Below the pieces are notes generated by a model. It had not been told where the DNA came from, did not search any database, and worked only from the letters and a program-made list of their open reading frames with translations. The translations under genes were made by a program, and so were the position numbers. A DNA stretch of 64,000 bases from Sphingomonas sp. (GTDB taxonomy: Bacteria; Pseudomonadota; Alphaproteobacteria; Sphingomonadales; Sphingomonadaceae): positions 682,001 through 746,000 of the forward strand of contig NZ_JAGIAM010000003.1 of NCBI RefSeq assembly GCF_017744835.1. Reading direction: 5' to 3'. Positions 1-9,654 of the stretch are shown here, one piece after another; positions within the stretch are counted from its first letter, which is position 1, and each line of letters starts with the position of its first letter.

Positions 1-2571
1 GTCGAGCGACTTGAACCGGCCTTGCCCCTCGCGCTCCTCGACGAGCAGCTCCATCGCGCGCTCGCCAACGCCCTTGAGCGCGCCCAGCGCATAGCGCACC
101 GCCAGCCCCTCGCCCGCCTTTTCGACATGGAAGTCGGCGAGGCTGGCGTTGATGTCGGGCGGCAGGCACTCGATCTCGAGCCGCCGCATGTCGTCGGCGA
201 AGATCGCCAGCTTGTCGGTCTGATGGATGTCGTACGCCATCGAGGCGGCGAAGAACTCGTGCGGGTAATGCGCCTTGAGCCACGCGGTCTGATAGGCGAG
301 CAGCGCATAGGCCGCGGCGTGCGACTTGTTGAAGCCATAGCCGGCGAACTTGTCGATCAAGTCGAACAGCTCGTTGGCCTTGGCCGCGGGGATCTTGTTG
401 TGCTCGGCGCAGCCCTTGACGAAGGTCGCGCGCTGGGCGTCCATCTCCGCCTTGATCTTCTTGCCCATCGCGCGGCGGAGCATGTCCGCGCCGCCGAGCG
501 AATAGCCCGCGAGGATCTGCGCGGCCTGCATCACCTGTTCCTGATAGACGAAGATCCCGTAGGTCTCCTTCAGGATCGGCTCGAGCAGCGCATGCGGATA
601 GACGATCTCCTCACGGCCCGCCTTGCGCGCGCCGAAGCTCGGGATGTTGTCCATCGGGCCCGGGCGATAGAGCGAGACGAGCGCGATGATGTCGCCGAAA
701 TTGGTCGGGCGCACCGCAGTGAGCGTGCGGCGCATGCCTTCCGATTCGAGCTGGAACACGCCGACCGTGTCGCCGCGCTGGAGCAGGTCGTAGACTTCGG
801 TATCGTCCCAGGCGAGCGCGTCGAGATCGACCTCGACCCCGCGGTCGGCGAGCAGCTCGACGGCCTTCTTGAGCACGGACAGCGTCTTGAGGCCCAGGAA
901 GTCGAACTTCACCAGTCCCGCCGCCTCGACATATTTCATGTCGAACTGCGTGACGGGCATGTCCGAGCGCGGATCGCGATAGAGCGGCACCAGCTCGGCA
1001 AGCGGGCGATCGCCGATCACCACGCCGGCGGCGTGAGTCGACGAGTGGCGCGGCAGGCCTTCGAGCCGCATCGACAGGTCAACGAGATGGCGGACGTCGC
1101 TGTGGTTCTTGTACTCGGCGTGGAACTCGGCGACGCCGTTGAGGGTGCGCTCGAGCGTCCATGGGTCGGTCGGCAGGTTGGGGATCTGCTTGGCGAGGCG
1201 ATCGACCTGGCCATAGCTCATCTGGAGCACGCGCCCGACGTCCTTGATCACCGCGCGCGCCTTCATCGTACCGAAGGTGATGATCTGCGCCACGGTGTCG
1301 CGGCCGTATTTCTGCTGGACGTAGCGAATGACTTCACCGCGCCGGGTTTCGCAGAAGTCGATGTCGAAGTCGGGCATCGACACGCGTTCCGGGTTGAGGA
1401 AGCGTTCGAACAGCAGGCCCAGCTTGATCGGGTCGAGATCGGTGATGGTCAGCGCCCAGGCGACCGCCGAGCCTGCGCCCGAACCGCGGCCCGGCCCCAC
1501 CGGAATGTCGTGCGACTTGGCCCATTGGATGAAGTCGGCGACGATCAGGAAGTAGCCGGGGAAGCCCATCTGGATGATGACCCCCAGCTCGAACTCGAGC
1601 CGCTTCTCATAGATCTCGCGCTCGGCGGGATCGGTGATGCCGGCCTTTTCGAGCCGCTTGTTGAGCCCTTCCCAGCTCCGTTCGCGCAGCATCGCCGCCT
1701 CGCCCTCGCGGTCGCCGGCGAGGCTGGGCAGGATCGGCTTGCGCTTGGGCGCCGCGACCGCGCAGCGCTGCGCCACCACCAGCGTGTTGGCGATCGCCTC
1801 GGGCAGATCCGCGAAGAGCGACTGCATCACCTCGGCGGGCTTCATCCAGTCGTCGGGCGAGCTGCGCGGGCGGTCGTCGCTGGCGATGTAGGACGAGTTG
1901 GCGATGCACAGCATCGCGTCGTGCGCCTGGTGGAAGCTCTCCTCGGCGAAGCAGCTGGGATTGGTCGCAACCAGCGGCAGGTCACGGTCATAGGCGTGAT
2001 CGACCAGCTTGGCCTCGGCGCGCGTCTCGATATCGTTGTTGCGGCGCGCGACTTCGACATAGAGCCGGCCGGGGAAGAGCCGCTCGAGCATCTCGCCATA
2101 GGCGCGCGCGGCGCTGTCCTGCCCCTCGGCATAGAGCCGCGCCAGCGCACCCTCGGCGCCGGCAGTGAGCGCGATCAGCCCCCCGGTATGCCCTTCCAGC
2201 TTGTCGATCGTGACATGCGCGTCCTCCTCGATCGGGCGATCGAGATGCGCGGCGGAGACGAGGTGGCAAAGATTCTCGTAGCCGGCCTCGTCCTGCGCAT
2301 AGAGCGCAAGCCAGTCGATCGGCGCGGCGACGCCGTCGGGCATGTTGGGCCGCTTGACCGCGAGCAGCGCGCCGATGATCGGCTGGACACCTGATTTGCG
2401 CGCGGCGTCGGAGAAGGACATGGCGGCGTAGAGGCCGTTGCGATCCGCGACCGCGGCGGCGGGGAAGCCCAGTTCGCGCGCGCGCTTGGCGATCGCCTTG
2501 GGCTCGATCGCGCCTTCCAGCATCGTGTAGGACGAAAAAACCCGAAGTGGAACGAACCCCGAATGCGCCAT
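1..2571 (-). CDS. dnaE: DNA polymerase III subunit alpha (partial, C-terminus beyond window start)
   Basis: Minus-strand translation from ATG at 2571: MAHSGFVPLRVFSSYTMLEGAI...; contains PHP/polymerase motifs such as GPGRGSGAGSAVAWALTITDLDPI and MPDFDIDFCE. Absent from ORF track because it runs off the edge. Confidence 0.95.
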   Translation of the reverse strand, partial: MAHSGFVPLRVFSSYTMLEGAIEPKAIAKRARELGFPAAAVADRNGLYAAMSFSDAARKSGVQPIIGALLAVKRPNMPDGVAAPIDWLALYAQDEAGYENLCHLVSAAHLDRPIEEDAHVTIDKLEGHTGGLIALTAGAEGALARLYAEGQDSAARAYGEMLERLFPGRLYVEVARRNNDIETRAEAKLVDHAYDRDLPLVATNPSCFAEESFHQAHDAMLCIANSSYIASDDRPRSSPDDWMKPAEVMQSLFADLPEAIANTLVVAQRCAVAAPKRKPILPSLAGDREGEAAMLRERSWEGLNKRLEKAGITDPAEREIYEKRLEFELGVIIQMGFPGYFLIVADFIQWAKSHDIPVGPGRGSGAGSAVAWALTITDLDPIKLGLLFERFLNPERVSMPDFDIDFCETRRGEVIRYVQQKYGRDTVAQIITFGTMKARAVIKDVGRVLQMSYGQVDRLAKQIPNLPTDPWTLERTLNGVAEFHAEYKNHSDVRHLVDLSMRLEGLPRHSSTHAAGVVIGDRPLAELVPLYRDPRSDMPVTQFDMKYVEAAGLVKFDFLGLKTLSVLKKAVELLADRGVEVDLDALAWDDTEVYDLLQRGDTVGVFQLESEGMRRTLTAVRPTNFGDIIALVSLYRPGPMDNIPSFGARKAGREEIVYPHALLEPILKETYGIFVYQEQVMQAAQILAGYSLGGADMLRRAMGKKIKAEMDAQRATFVKGCAEHNKIPAAKANELFDLIDKFAGYGFNKSHAAAYALLAYQTAWLKAHYPHEFFAASMAYDIHQTDKLAIFADDMRRLEIECLPPDINASLADFHVEKAGEGLAVRYALGALKGVGERAMELLVEEREGQGRFKSLD

Positions 2572-2751
2572 CGCCGACCTATGCGGCAAGCGCGCGGGAT
2601 TCGCCAGCGCGCCAGCGGCTTATCAACAGCTTTGCGCGCCGGAGTGCGGGGACTCGGCAACCAAAGGTCACACCAGGGTCACACTATCGCGACGGTTCGA
2701 GCGGGGCCTGACAGCCGGCCGATCCGGTGGGCCGATGCCGGAAGTGGACAC

Positions 2752-2914
2752 GGCGGAAGTGGACAAAGCGGACACTCCAACGCGGGCGCGGGCGCGGGCG
2801 CATGCGCGTGCGTATGTGCCTGCGCGCGTGCGTGTGCGCGCGAGACGCCGATTATATTCAGATTGAGAAAGAGCGTTCCCGATTTGTTTCAGGCAAAATC
2901 CCATTTTGCAAGCG
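2752..2914 (+). repeat. Dispersed intergenic repeat, copy A
   Basis: ggcggaagtggacaaagcggacactcc-acgcgggcg...gcgcgcgagacg...gagaaag...ggcaaaatcccattttgcaag; matches copy B at 12555-12672 in the same order and orientation. Confidence 0.7.
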
Positions 2915-2971
2915 TTTCTTCGGGGCAAGAGCTTCTTCGGGGCAGGAGTTCGGGACCCCCATGCGCCGTCC

Positions 2972-3454
2972 CTACAGGAGCGCCTCGATATCGGCCTCGA
3001 TCGCGCTGGGCGCCGTGGTCGGCGCGTAGCGGCGGACCACCCTGCCCTGGCGGTCCACGAGGAACTTGGTGAAGTTCCACTTGATCGCCTTCGATCCGAG
3101 CAGCCCCGGCGCCTCACGCTTCAGATGCGCGAACAGCGGCGCTTCGTCAGCGCCGTTGACGTCGACCTTGGCGAAGATCGGGAAGCTCACGTCATAGGTG
3201 AGCGAGCAGAAGTTCGCGATCTCCTCCGCGTCGCCCGGCTCCTGCGCGCCGAACTGGTTGCACGGGAAGGCGAGCACCGAGAAGCCGCGCGCATGATGGC
3301 GGCGATACAGCGCCTCGAGCTCGGCATATTGCGGCGTGAAGCCGCATTTGGAGGCGGTGTTGACGATCAGCAGCACCTGTCCGGCAAAGGGCGCGAGAGT
3401 CGTTTCCTCGGAGGCTCCCGGCCGGGCGACCGGAATTTCGGTGATCGCAGTCAT
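2972..3454 (-). CDS. Glutathione peroxidase
   Basis: MTAITEIPV...VLLIVNTASKCGFTPQYAELEALY...LAFPCNQFGAQEPG...KWNFTKFLVDRQG: GPx active-site signatures (Cys type). Confidence 0.92.
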   Translation of the reverse strand: MTAITEIPVARPGASEETTLAPFAGQVLLIVNTASKCGFTPQYAELEALYRRHHARGFSVLAFPCNQFGAQEPGDAEEIANFCSLTYDVSFPIFAKVDVNGADEAPLFAHLKREAPGLLGSKAIKWNFTKFLVDRQGRVVRRYAPTTAPSAIEADIEALL

Positions 3455-4047
3455 GCAGCTTCCCCGTCGTAGCGCGCCATCAGCAGCTCGATGTTCCGCC
3501 GGACGCCCGGCCATTCGTGCGCGATGATCGAATAGACGACGCTATCGCGCAGATGCCCCTTGAGGATCAGGTGCCCGCGCAGCACCCCATCCATCCGCGC
3601 GCCCAGTCGTTCGATTGCCCGGCGCGACGCGTGGTTGAGGAAGTCGGTGCGGATCTGGACGCAATTGACGCCCAGCACCTCAAAGGCATGGCGGAGGAGC
3701 ATGTACTTGGCCTCGGTATTGAGGCCGGTTCGCTGGACGCGGGGCGCGTAGAGCGTGCCGCCAATCTCGACGCGGCGATGCTGCTCGCTCATCCGCATGA
3801 GCCGCGTGGTGCCCGAGACGCGCCCTTCGGCATCGAGCACCGTGAAGGGCAAACCGCGGCCGGCCCTATGCTCTCCCTCGATCCGGTCCAGCCAGCCGTC
3901 GATCGTATCGGCATCGGGCACCGTGGTGTGAAACAGGTGGTGCAGCCCCTCGAAGGCAGCGAGCAGCGCCGCGCGATCCTCGCGAACCATCGGGCGCAAT
4001 GTGACGTGGCGGCCCGAGAGCGTCGGCGTCTCGGTCCACACGCTCAT
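3451..4047 (-). CDS. GNAT family N-acetyltransferase (RimJ/RimL-like)
   Basis: 198 aa: [19 protein letters not shown]...[48 protein letters not shown]. Confidence 0.88.
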   Translation of the reverse strand: MSVWTETPTLSGRHVTLRPMVREDRAALLAAFEGLHHLFHTTVPDADTIDGWLDRIEGEHRAGRGLPFTVLDAEGRVSGTTRLMRMSEQHRRVEIGGTLYAPRVQRTGLNTEAKYMLLRHAFEVLGVNCVQIRTDFLNHASRRAIERLGARMDGVLRGHLILKGHLRDSVVYSIIAHEWPGVRRNIELLMARYDGEAA

Positions 4048-4718
4048 TCGAGATGGCCGTCGTGGAGCCGGACGATGCGGTCCATGCGGGCCGCCAGTCG
4101 CTCATTGTGCGTCGCCACCAGCGCGGCCGAGCCTTCGGTGCGCACCAGCTTGAGGAACTCGTCGAACACCCGATCCGAGGTCGCCTCGTCGAGATTGCCG
4201 GTGGGTTCGTCTGCGAGCACCAGCGCGGGCCGGTTCGCCAGCGCACGCGCCACGGCGACGCGCTGCTGCTCGCCGCCCGAAAGCTGGTTCGGCCGGTGCG
4301 TCAGCCGGTCGCCGAGCCCGAGCGCGGTGAGCAGCTGCTCGGCGCGGGTGTCGGCGGCGGCGCGCTCGGCGCCGCGGATCATCTGCGGCAGCACGACATT
4401 CTCGATCGCGTTGAAATCGGGCAGCAGATGGTGGAACTGATAGACGAAGCCCAGGCTGTCGCGCCGCACTTCGGTGCGCCCGCCCGAGGGAAGCTGCGAC
4501 GCTTCCTTGCCGGCGATGCGGATCGAGCCTTCGAACCCGCCCTCGAGCAGCCCGACTGCCTGGAGCAGGGTCGACTTGCCCGACCCGGAGGGGCCGAGCA
4601 GCGCGACGATCTCGCCGGGCTGCACGTCGAGATCGACGCCGCGCAGCACATGGATGACGGCCTCACCCTGTCTGAAGCTGCGCTTGAGGCCGCGCGTCTG
4701 GAGGATCGGCTCACTCAT
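4044..4718 (-). CDS. lolD: Lipoprotein-releasing ABC transporter ATP-binding protein
   Basis: Walker [10 protein letters not shown], signature LSGGEQQR, Walker [13 protein letters not shown]; overlaps lolC/E-type permease. Confidence 0.92.
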   Translation of the reverse strand: MSEPILQTRGLKRSFRQGEAVIHVLRGVDLDVQPGEIVALLGPSGSGKSTLLQAVGLLEGGFEGSIRIAGKEASQLPSGGRTEVRRDSLGFVYQFHHLLPDFNAIENVVLPQMIRGAERAAADTRAEQLLTALGLGDRLTHRPNQLSGGEQQRVAVARALANRPALVLADEPTGNLDEATSDRVFDEFLKLVRTEGSAALVATHNERLAARMDRIVRLHDGHLE

Positions 4719-5961
4719 AGCGCAGCACCTGCACTGGATCGGTGCTCGCGGCCTTCCAGGCCGGGTAGAGCGTCGCGAGGAAGGCGAAGAGCAGCGCCAT
4801 CACGCAGATGCCGATCGTCTCGAACGGATCGGTCTTCGCCGGAAGCTCGGTGAGGAAGCGCATCGAAGGGTCCCATATCTGCTGACCGGTCACGAGGCCG
4901 ATGAGCTGCACCACCTGCGCGCGGAAAGTGATGAACAGGAAGCCGAGCACGGTGCCGGCCGCCACGCCCAGCCCGCCGATCGTGGTGCCGACGGTCACGA
5001 AGATGCGCATCAGCCCGCCGCGCGTGGCGCCCATCGTGCGCAGCACCGCGATGTCGCGCGTCTTGGAGCGCACCAGCATGATCAGCGACGAGACGATGTT
5101 GAACGACGCGACCACCAGGATGATCGAGAGGATGGTGAAGGAGACGATCCGGTCCACCGCTAGCGCCTCGAACAGTTCGCGGTTCATCTGGCGCCAGTCG
5201 GTGATCTGGCCGACGCCCTGCACCTTGTCGTTGAGCGGCGCGATGATCTGCTGGACGCGATCGGGGTCCACGGTGTCGATCTCGACCATGCTCACCGCGT
5301 CGCCTAGGAGCAGCAGCGTCTGCGCATCCTCGATCGGCATGATCACGAAGATCTGGTCGAAGTCATAGACGCCGACCTCGAAGATCGCAGTCACGGTGTA
5401 GCTCACCGTGCGGAACATGGTGCCGAAGGGTGTGCTGCTGCCCGCCGGGTTGATGATCGTGATCTTGCTGCCGATGGTCGCGCCCAGCTTCTCGGCGAGC
5501 CGCGATCCGATCGCCACCTGCTCCTGCCCCGGCTGGAGCCTGGCGAGCGAGCCGAGCACTTCCTTGCCTTTGAGCGTCGGATTGTTGCGGATGTCCTCGA
5601 CGCGCATGCCGCGGACCTGGGCGAACTCGACTCGCCCGCCGAGGCTGGCGAACAGCGGCTGCTCGATCAGCGGCGTGGCGCTGGTCACGCCCGGGGTTGC
5701 CTTCGCCTGCGCGACGATGTCACGCCAGTTGCGGAGCTGGCCGCCATAGCCCTGGACCACGGCGTGGCCGTTGAGCCCGGTGATCTTGTCGAAGAGCTCG
5801 GCGCGGAAGCCGTTCATGACGCTCATCACGACGATCAGCGCCGCGACGCCGAGCATGACGGCGACAAGGCTGAACCCTGCGACGACGGCGATGAACGCCT
5901 CGCTGCGGCCCGGCAGCAGATAGCGGCGGGCGATCATTCGCTCGTAGCGTGAAATTAGCAT
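4711..5961 (-). CDS. Lipoprotein-releasing ABC transporter permease (LolC/LolE family)
   Basis: [56 protein letters not shown]...; C-terminal FtsX-like membrane domain. Confidence 0.92.
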   Translation of the reverse strand: MLISRYERMIARRYLLPGRSEAFIAVVAGFSLVAVMLGVAALIVVMSVMNGFRAELFDKITGLNGHAVVQGYGGQLRNWRDIVAQAKATPGVTSATPLIEQPLFASLGGRVEFAQVRGMRVEDIRNNPTLKGKEVLGSLARLQPGQEQVAIGSRLAEKLGATIGSKITIINPAGSSTPFGTMFRTVSYTVTAIFEVGVYDFDQIFVIMPIEDAQTLLLLGDAVSMVEIDTVDPDRVQQIIAPLNDKVQGVGQITDWRQMNRELFEALAVDRIVSFTILSIILVVASFNIVSSLIMLVRSKTRDIAVLRTMGATRGGLMRIFVTVGTTIGGLGVAAGTVLGFLFITFRAQVVQLIGLVTGQQIWDPSMRFLTELPAKTDPFETIGICVMALLFAFLATLYPAWKAASTDPVQVLRYE

Positions 5962-6187
5962 TGCGGCCGGTGCTGTCCTGACATGGATGCTTGGCGCAAG
6001 CTCTAGGCAAGGCCGGGGGTGCTGGCAATGGCGGCGCGCTCTGCCGCGTGTTTCGGCCATGTTGCCGATTGGACACAGGGTCGCGCCAAACTGGAGTCAT
6101 CTGGCGTTAATCCGGTGACAAAAGCGGCCCGGCGACGTAGCACGGCCCCCGTCGAAACGCAGGCAGCAAATGGCCGTGGTTCGGGGA

Positions 6188-6300
6188 GGGCTTCTGCCCC
6201 GCTCGTAGGCAAGTACGAGCGTGCGGGCGAGGCCTTTACAAGGGGGCTGACGAGCAGTCGTCACGCAGGCGCCCGGGCTGGAAACAGCCCGGGCGTTTGC
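6188..6300 (+). ncRNA. Candidate structured small RNA (four consecutive hairpins ending in a terminator)
   Basis: Hairpins: gggc-ttct-gccc (6188-6199); cgctcgta-ggcaag-tacgagcg (6200-6221); tgacga-gcag-tcgtca (6248-6263); cgcccgggctg-gaaa-cagcccgggcg (6270-6295) followed by TTT. No convincing ORF. 5' end undetermined. Confidence 0.4.
6270..6298 (+). terminator. Intrinsic terminator-like hairpin (perfect 11-bp stem, GAAA loop)
   Basis: cgcccgggctg gaaa cagcccgggcg ttt. Confidence 0.6.
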
Positions 6301-6424
6301 CGTTTCCAGGCCCCGCACTCTCCCCGCAATCCCAATTCCGCAATTCCGAACGAAGAAGGGAGGCGGTGCGGGCGCCGCCTCCCTTCCCCCAACGTCCCCC
6401 GGCCATGGCGGGACGCTAGTCCGT

Positions 6425-8854
6425 TCAGAACGACTTGCTGATCGTGAGTCCCCAGGTCCGGGGATCGCCGGGCTGGCCGATGATCAGCCCGGTGCTGCCC
6501 GACTGGACCGAGAGCAGCTCGAAATACTTCTCGTCGAACGCGTTGCGGATCCAGGCGAAGATGTTGAGATCGTCCTTGCGGTAGCCCAGCCGGAAGTTGG
6601 ACAGCGAATAGCCGTCGATCCAGGTGTAGGCCGAAGGCGACGGGTTGGACGAGAAGCGCGAGCGGTAGTTGCCGTCGTAGCCCAGGTAGACCTGCCCGCC
6701 GTCGCTCACCGGCAGATTATATTCGCCGCCGTAGGAGAAGGCCCATTTGGAGATGCCGGGCAGCGACTGGCCCGAGATGTTGCAGAACGGCAGGCTGGCG
6801 CCCGGCGTGCCTGCAGGCGCGGGGGTGCCGACGACGTTGCCGTTGCCGTCCACCGGCAGCGCAGTGCCGCCGGCGAGCTCGGGCGGGCACGGCGCGTCGC
6901 GGAAGCGGGCGTATTTGGCGTCGGTGAAGGCGCCGTTGACGTAGAAATTGAACCGCGGGCTCGGGCGGAAGCTGCTGTCGAACTCGACGCCGCGGACGCG
7001 GACCTTCTCGGCATTGGCGAGATAGCCGCGGATCACGCCGAGCTGGCCGTTGGTGACGGTCGCCTGATAATCGTCGATCTCGGTCCAGAAGCCGGCGAGG
7101 TTGAAGGTCGCGCGCCGGTCGAGGAACTGGGTCTTGAGGCCCAGCTCGAAGTGATTGACCTTCTCGGGCTTCACCGTCGCCGCGCTGAGGATCGGGTTGT
7201 TGCTCGCGTCGAGCGGGAGGCCCGAGAGGTTGATGCCGCCCGATTTGAAGCTGCGCGCATAGGTCGCATAGGCATGGACGTCCGGCGACAGGTCGTAGGA
7301 GAGCGTCAGGTCGCCCGAGACGTTCCAGTCGCTGAACCGCGGCTCGTAGCTCTGCGGGGCGAGCACGCCGCGCTGGTCCGAATTGAGCGTGGTGCTGCCG
7401 GTGCCGGTCGTCACCGTCGCGATGTAGGAGCCGCTCTTCTTGTCATAATTGACGCGGAGACCCGGTTGGATGTGAAAGCCGTCGATCAGCTCCCAGTTGA
7501 GCTTGCCGAACACCGCGAAGCTGGTGTTGTCGAAGCCGATATCGTTGGTCGAGGTGAGCCCGTTGAGCACCGCGGGGTTCTGGGCGTTGGCGCTGGTCGG
7601 GTTGAGCAGCCAGCGGCTCGCCGCCGGGCCCTGGACCTGCGAGCCCTGGGTGTCGATCGTCTGGTGGAAGAAGAAGGCGCCGAGCGTGTAGTCGAGCCGC
7701 CCTCCGCCGTTCGACGCGATCCGCAGCTCCTGCGAGAATTGCTTCTGTTGCGACGGGTTCTGCGAGACCGTGGTGATCGGCAGGCCGGTGAAGTCGCGGT
7801 CGTTGGCGGGCTGCCAGTCCCAATAGCGCCACGCGGTCACCGACGTGATCGTCGCGCCGCCGACGTCCCAATTGCCGACCAACGAGGCGCCGCCGATCTC
7901 CTGGCGCGAATTGAGGTCGGCATCGAGATCGGTCTTGCGGTCGAACGGGTCGGTGCTCGGCGGCGCGTAGCCGAAGGCAGCGGCGAGCGTCGCATATTGG
8001 CGGTTGAGCGGCCGCTGCGTCGCGCCGACGCGCGCGTAATATTGCACGCAGCACAAGGGATTCTGGCGGCTGAAGTCGCCCGAGAGCGTGAGATCGAGGT
8101 TGCCGGTCGGCTTCCACAGCAGCTGCCCACGGACGCCGAAATTGCGCTGGCGGTGCAGGTCCTCACCGGTGCGGACATTCTCGATCGTGCCGCGGCGATA
8201 GGTGCCCGAGGTCGAGAGGCGGAAGGCCAGGTCGTCGGTCAGCGGCGCCGACACCGAGGACTTGGCCTGGAGGAAGTCATAGTTGCCGACGCTCAGCTCG
8301 ACGCGCGCCTCGGGCGTGAAGCTGGGCGCGCGGGTGGTGATGTTGACGGCGCCGGCGGTGGTGTTCTTGCCGTAGAGCGTGCCCTGCGGCCCGCGCAGCA
8401 CCTCGACGCGCTCGACGTCGACGAAGTCGAAGGTCGAGGCGCCGACGCGGCCGATGTAGACGCCGTCGACATAGAAGCCGACGCCCTGCTCGATGCCGTC
8501 ATTGGTGAGGCCGAACGGCGCGCCGAGGCCGCGGATGTTGATCGCCGAGTTGCGCGGGTTGCTCGAATAGAATTGCAGCGCCGGCTGCGATTGCTGGAGC
8601 CGGTTGGTGTTGAACGCTCCGCTGTCGGAAAGCTGTTCGCCGGTGATGACCGAGACCGCGATCGGCACTTCCTGCACGCGCTCCTGGCGGCGGCGCGCCG
8701 TGACGACGATGTCCCCGGACTGGCCGTCGTCTTCAGCCGCCGCACCGACTTCGTCCGCGGGCACGACGACCGGCACGGGATCGGGCGCCCGAACCGACTC
8801 GGTCCCCGGCGCGGTGCTCGCAAGCAGCGCAAGCGTCAGCGAAGAAAGGCTCAT
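6425..8854 (-). CDS. TonB-dependent receptor
   Basis: MSLSSLTLALLAS...GDIVVTARRRQERVQEVPIAVSVITGEQL...VEVLRGPQGTLYGKNTTAGAVNI...; C-terminal aromatic TISKSF. Confidence 0.93.
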   Translation of the reverse strand: MSLSSLTLALLASTAPGTESVRAPDPVPVVVPADEVGAAAEDDGQSGDIVVTARRRQERVQEVPIAVSVITGEQLSDSGAFNTNRLQQSQPALQFYSSNPRNSAINIRGLGAPFGLTNDGIEQGVGFYVDGVYIGRVGASTFDFVDVERVEVLRGPQGTLYGKNTTAGAVNITTRAPSFTPEARVELSVGNYDFLQAKSSVSAPLTDDLAFRLSTSGTYRRGTIENVRTGEDLHRQRNFGVRGQLLWKPTGNLDLTLSGDFSRQNPLCCVQYYARVGATQRPLNRQYATLAAAFGYAPPSTDPFDRKTDLDADLNSRQEIGGASLVGNWDVGGATITSVTAWRYWDWQPANDRDFTGLPITTVSQNPSQQKQFSQELRIASNGGGRLDYTLGAFFFHQTIDTQGSQVQGPAASRWLLNPTSANAQNPAVLNGLTSTNDIGFDNTSFAVFGKLNWELIDGFHIQPGLRVNYDKKSGSYIATVTTGTGSTTLNSDQRGVLAPQSYEPRFSDWNVSGDLTLSYDLSPDVHAYATYARSFKSGGINLSGLPLDASNNPILSAATVKPEKVNHFELGLKTQFLDRRATFNLAGFWTEIDDYQATVTNGQLGVIRGYLANAEKVRVRGVEFDSSFRPSPRFNFYVNGAFTDAKYARFRDAPCPPELAGGTALPVDGNGNVVGTPAPAGTPGASLPFCNISGQSLPGISKWAFSYGGEYNLPVSDGGQVYLGYDGNYRSRFSSNPSPSAYTWIDGYSLSNFRLGYRKDDLNIFAWIRNAFDEKYFELLSVQSGSTGLIIGQPGDPRTWGLTISKSF

Positions 8855-8976
8855 CTCGATAAATTCCCCTAGATCGCCGGCTCCTGAATTCCCACCGACA
8901 AGATGGAGTTTAGATTCAATTCCTACCGAGTTGAAGGGATTTGCGCTTGCGAACCGCAAACCAGAACTATCCGCGG

Positions 8977-9005
8977 CTTGAAATCCGATGCGCCGCTACC
9001 CAAAT
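8977..9005 (+). promoter_or_regulatory. Sigma32 (RpoH)-like promoter upstream of hsp20
   Basis: CTTGAA (8977-8982) - 16 nt - CCCAAAT (8999-9005), close to E. coli sigma32 CTTGAA/CCCCAT-T. Confidence 0.5.
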
Positions 9006-9039
9006 CCGTGTCGCGTGCGGTGCCTGAGAGGGCCGCGCG

Positions 9040-9106
9040 AAATCCGGCGCCACGGCGCTCCGGGTGCCGGACGACATTCAATTTGCTCTTAGGAGGATTT
9101 GAAATG
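9040..9106 (+). promoter_or_regulatory. ROSE-like RNA thermometer in hsp20 5'UTR
   Basis: Upstream hairpin ccggcgcc...ggtgccgg, then 3' hairpin ttcaa-t-ttGCTC-ttag-GAGG-a-t-ttgaa pairing UUGCU (one bulged G) with the AGGAGG Shine-Dalgarno, as in ROSE elements. Confidence 0.65.
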
Positions 9107-9571
9107 CGTCAGTTTGACTTCACGCCCTTCCGCCGCTCGACCATCGGCTTCGACCGGCTGTTCGACTTGCTCGAAGCCAGCGCGCGCCAGGCGAGCAGCG
9201 AGAATTATCCCCCGTTTAACCTCGAGCGCCTCGCCGAGGACCGGTATCGGATCACGCTGGCGGTCGCGGGCTTCAAGCCCGACGAGATCGACGTGACCGC
9301 GCAGCAGAACCTGCTCCTGGTCTCGGGCAAGAAGCGCGAGGAGAACGAGAACAACCCGGGCTCCTACCTGCATCTGGGCATCGCCAACCGCAGCTTCGAG
9401 CGACGCTTCGAGCTCGCCGACTTCGTGCGCGTCGAGCAGGCCGACCTTGCCGACGGCCTGCTCACGATCGAGCTGGTCCGCGAAGTGCCCGAGGCAATGA
9501 AGCCCAAGAAGATCCCGGTGAATACCGGCAGCCAGCAGGCGGCGGCGATCGAGCACCGCAGTGCGGCCTAG
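9104..9571 (+). CDS. Hsp20/alpha-crystallin family small heat shock protein
   Basis: MRQFDFTPFRRSTIGFDRLFDLLE...YRITLAVAGFKPDEIDVTAQQNLLLVSGKK...: IbpA-like; SD AGGAGG. Confidence 0.95.
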   Translation: MRQFDFTPFRRSTIGFDRLFDLLEASARQASSENYPPFNLERLAEDRYRITLAVAGFKPDEIDVTAQQNLLLVSGKKREENENNPGSYLHLGIANRSFERRFELADFVRVEQADLADGLLTIELVREVPEAMKPKKIPVNTGSQQAAAIEHRSAA

Positions 9572-9620
9572 AAGCGACCACGGCTAGCGGCGCTTTGCTC
9601 CCTTTGGGTGCCGCAGCGGA

Positions 9621-9651
9621 GAGCGCCTGGACCCCGGTCCGGGCGCTCTTT
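9621..9651 (+). terminator. Intrinsic terminator after hsp20
   Basis: gagcgcc-t-ggacc-cc-ggtcc-g-ggcgctc followed by ttt. Confidence 0.65.
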
Positions 9652-9654
9652 GCT

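Noticed and set aside
22-2394. 790-aa plus-strand ORF
   Set aside because: Antisense to dnaE, whose minus-strand translation is unmistakable. The composition (D/R/E/H/V-rich) is typical of high-GC antisense frames.
6019-6441. Plus-strand ORF considered as the coding explanation for the 6.2-kb hairpins
   Set aside because: No RBS or family resemblance, and hairpins with a terminator fit an RNA better. A tmRNA tag reading (ANGRGSG...) was also considered and does not look like a known proteolysis tag.
7151-8872. 573-aa plus-strand ORF
   Set aside because: Antisense to the TonB-dependent receptor; no recognisable motifs.
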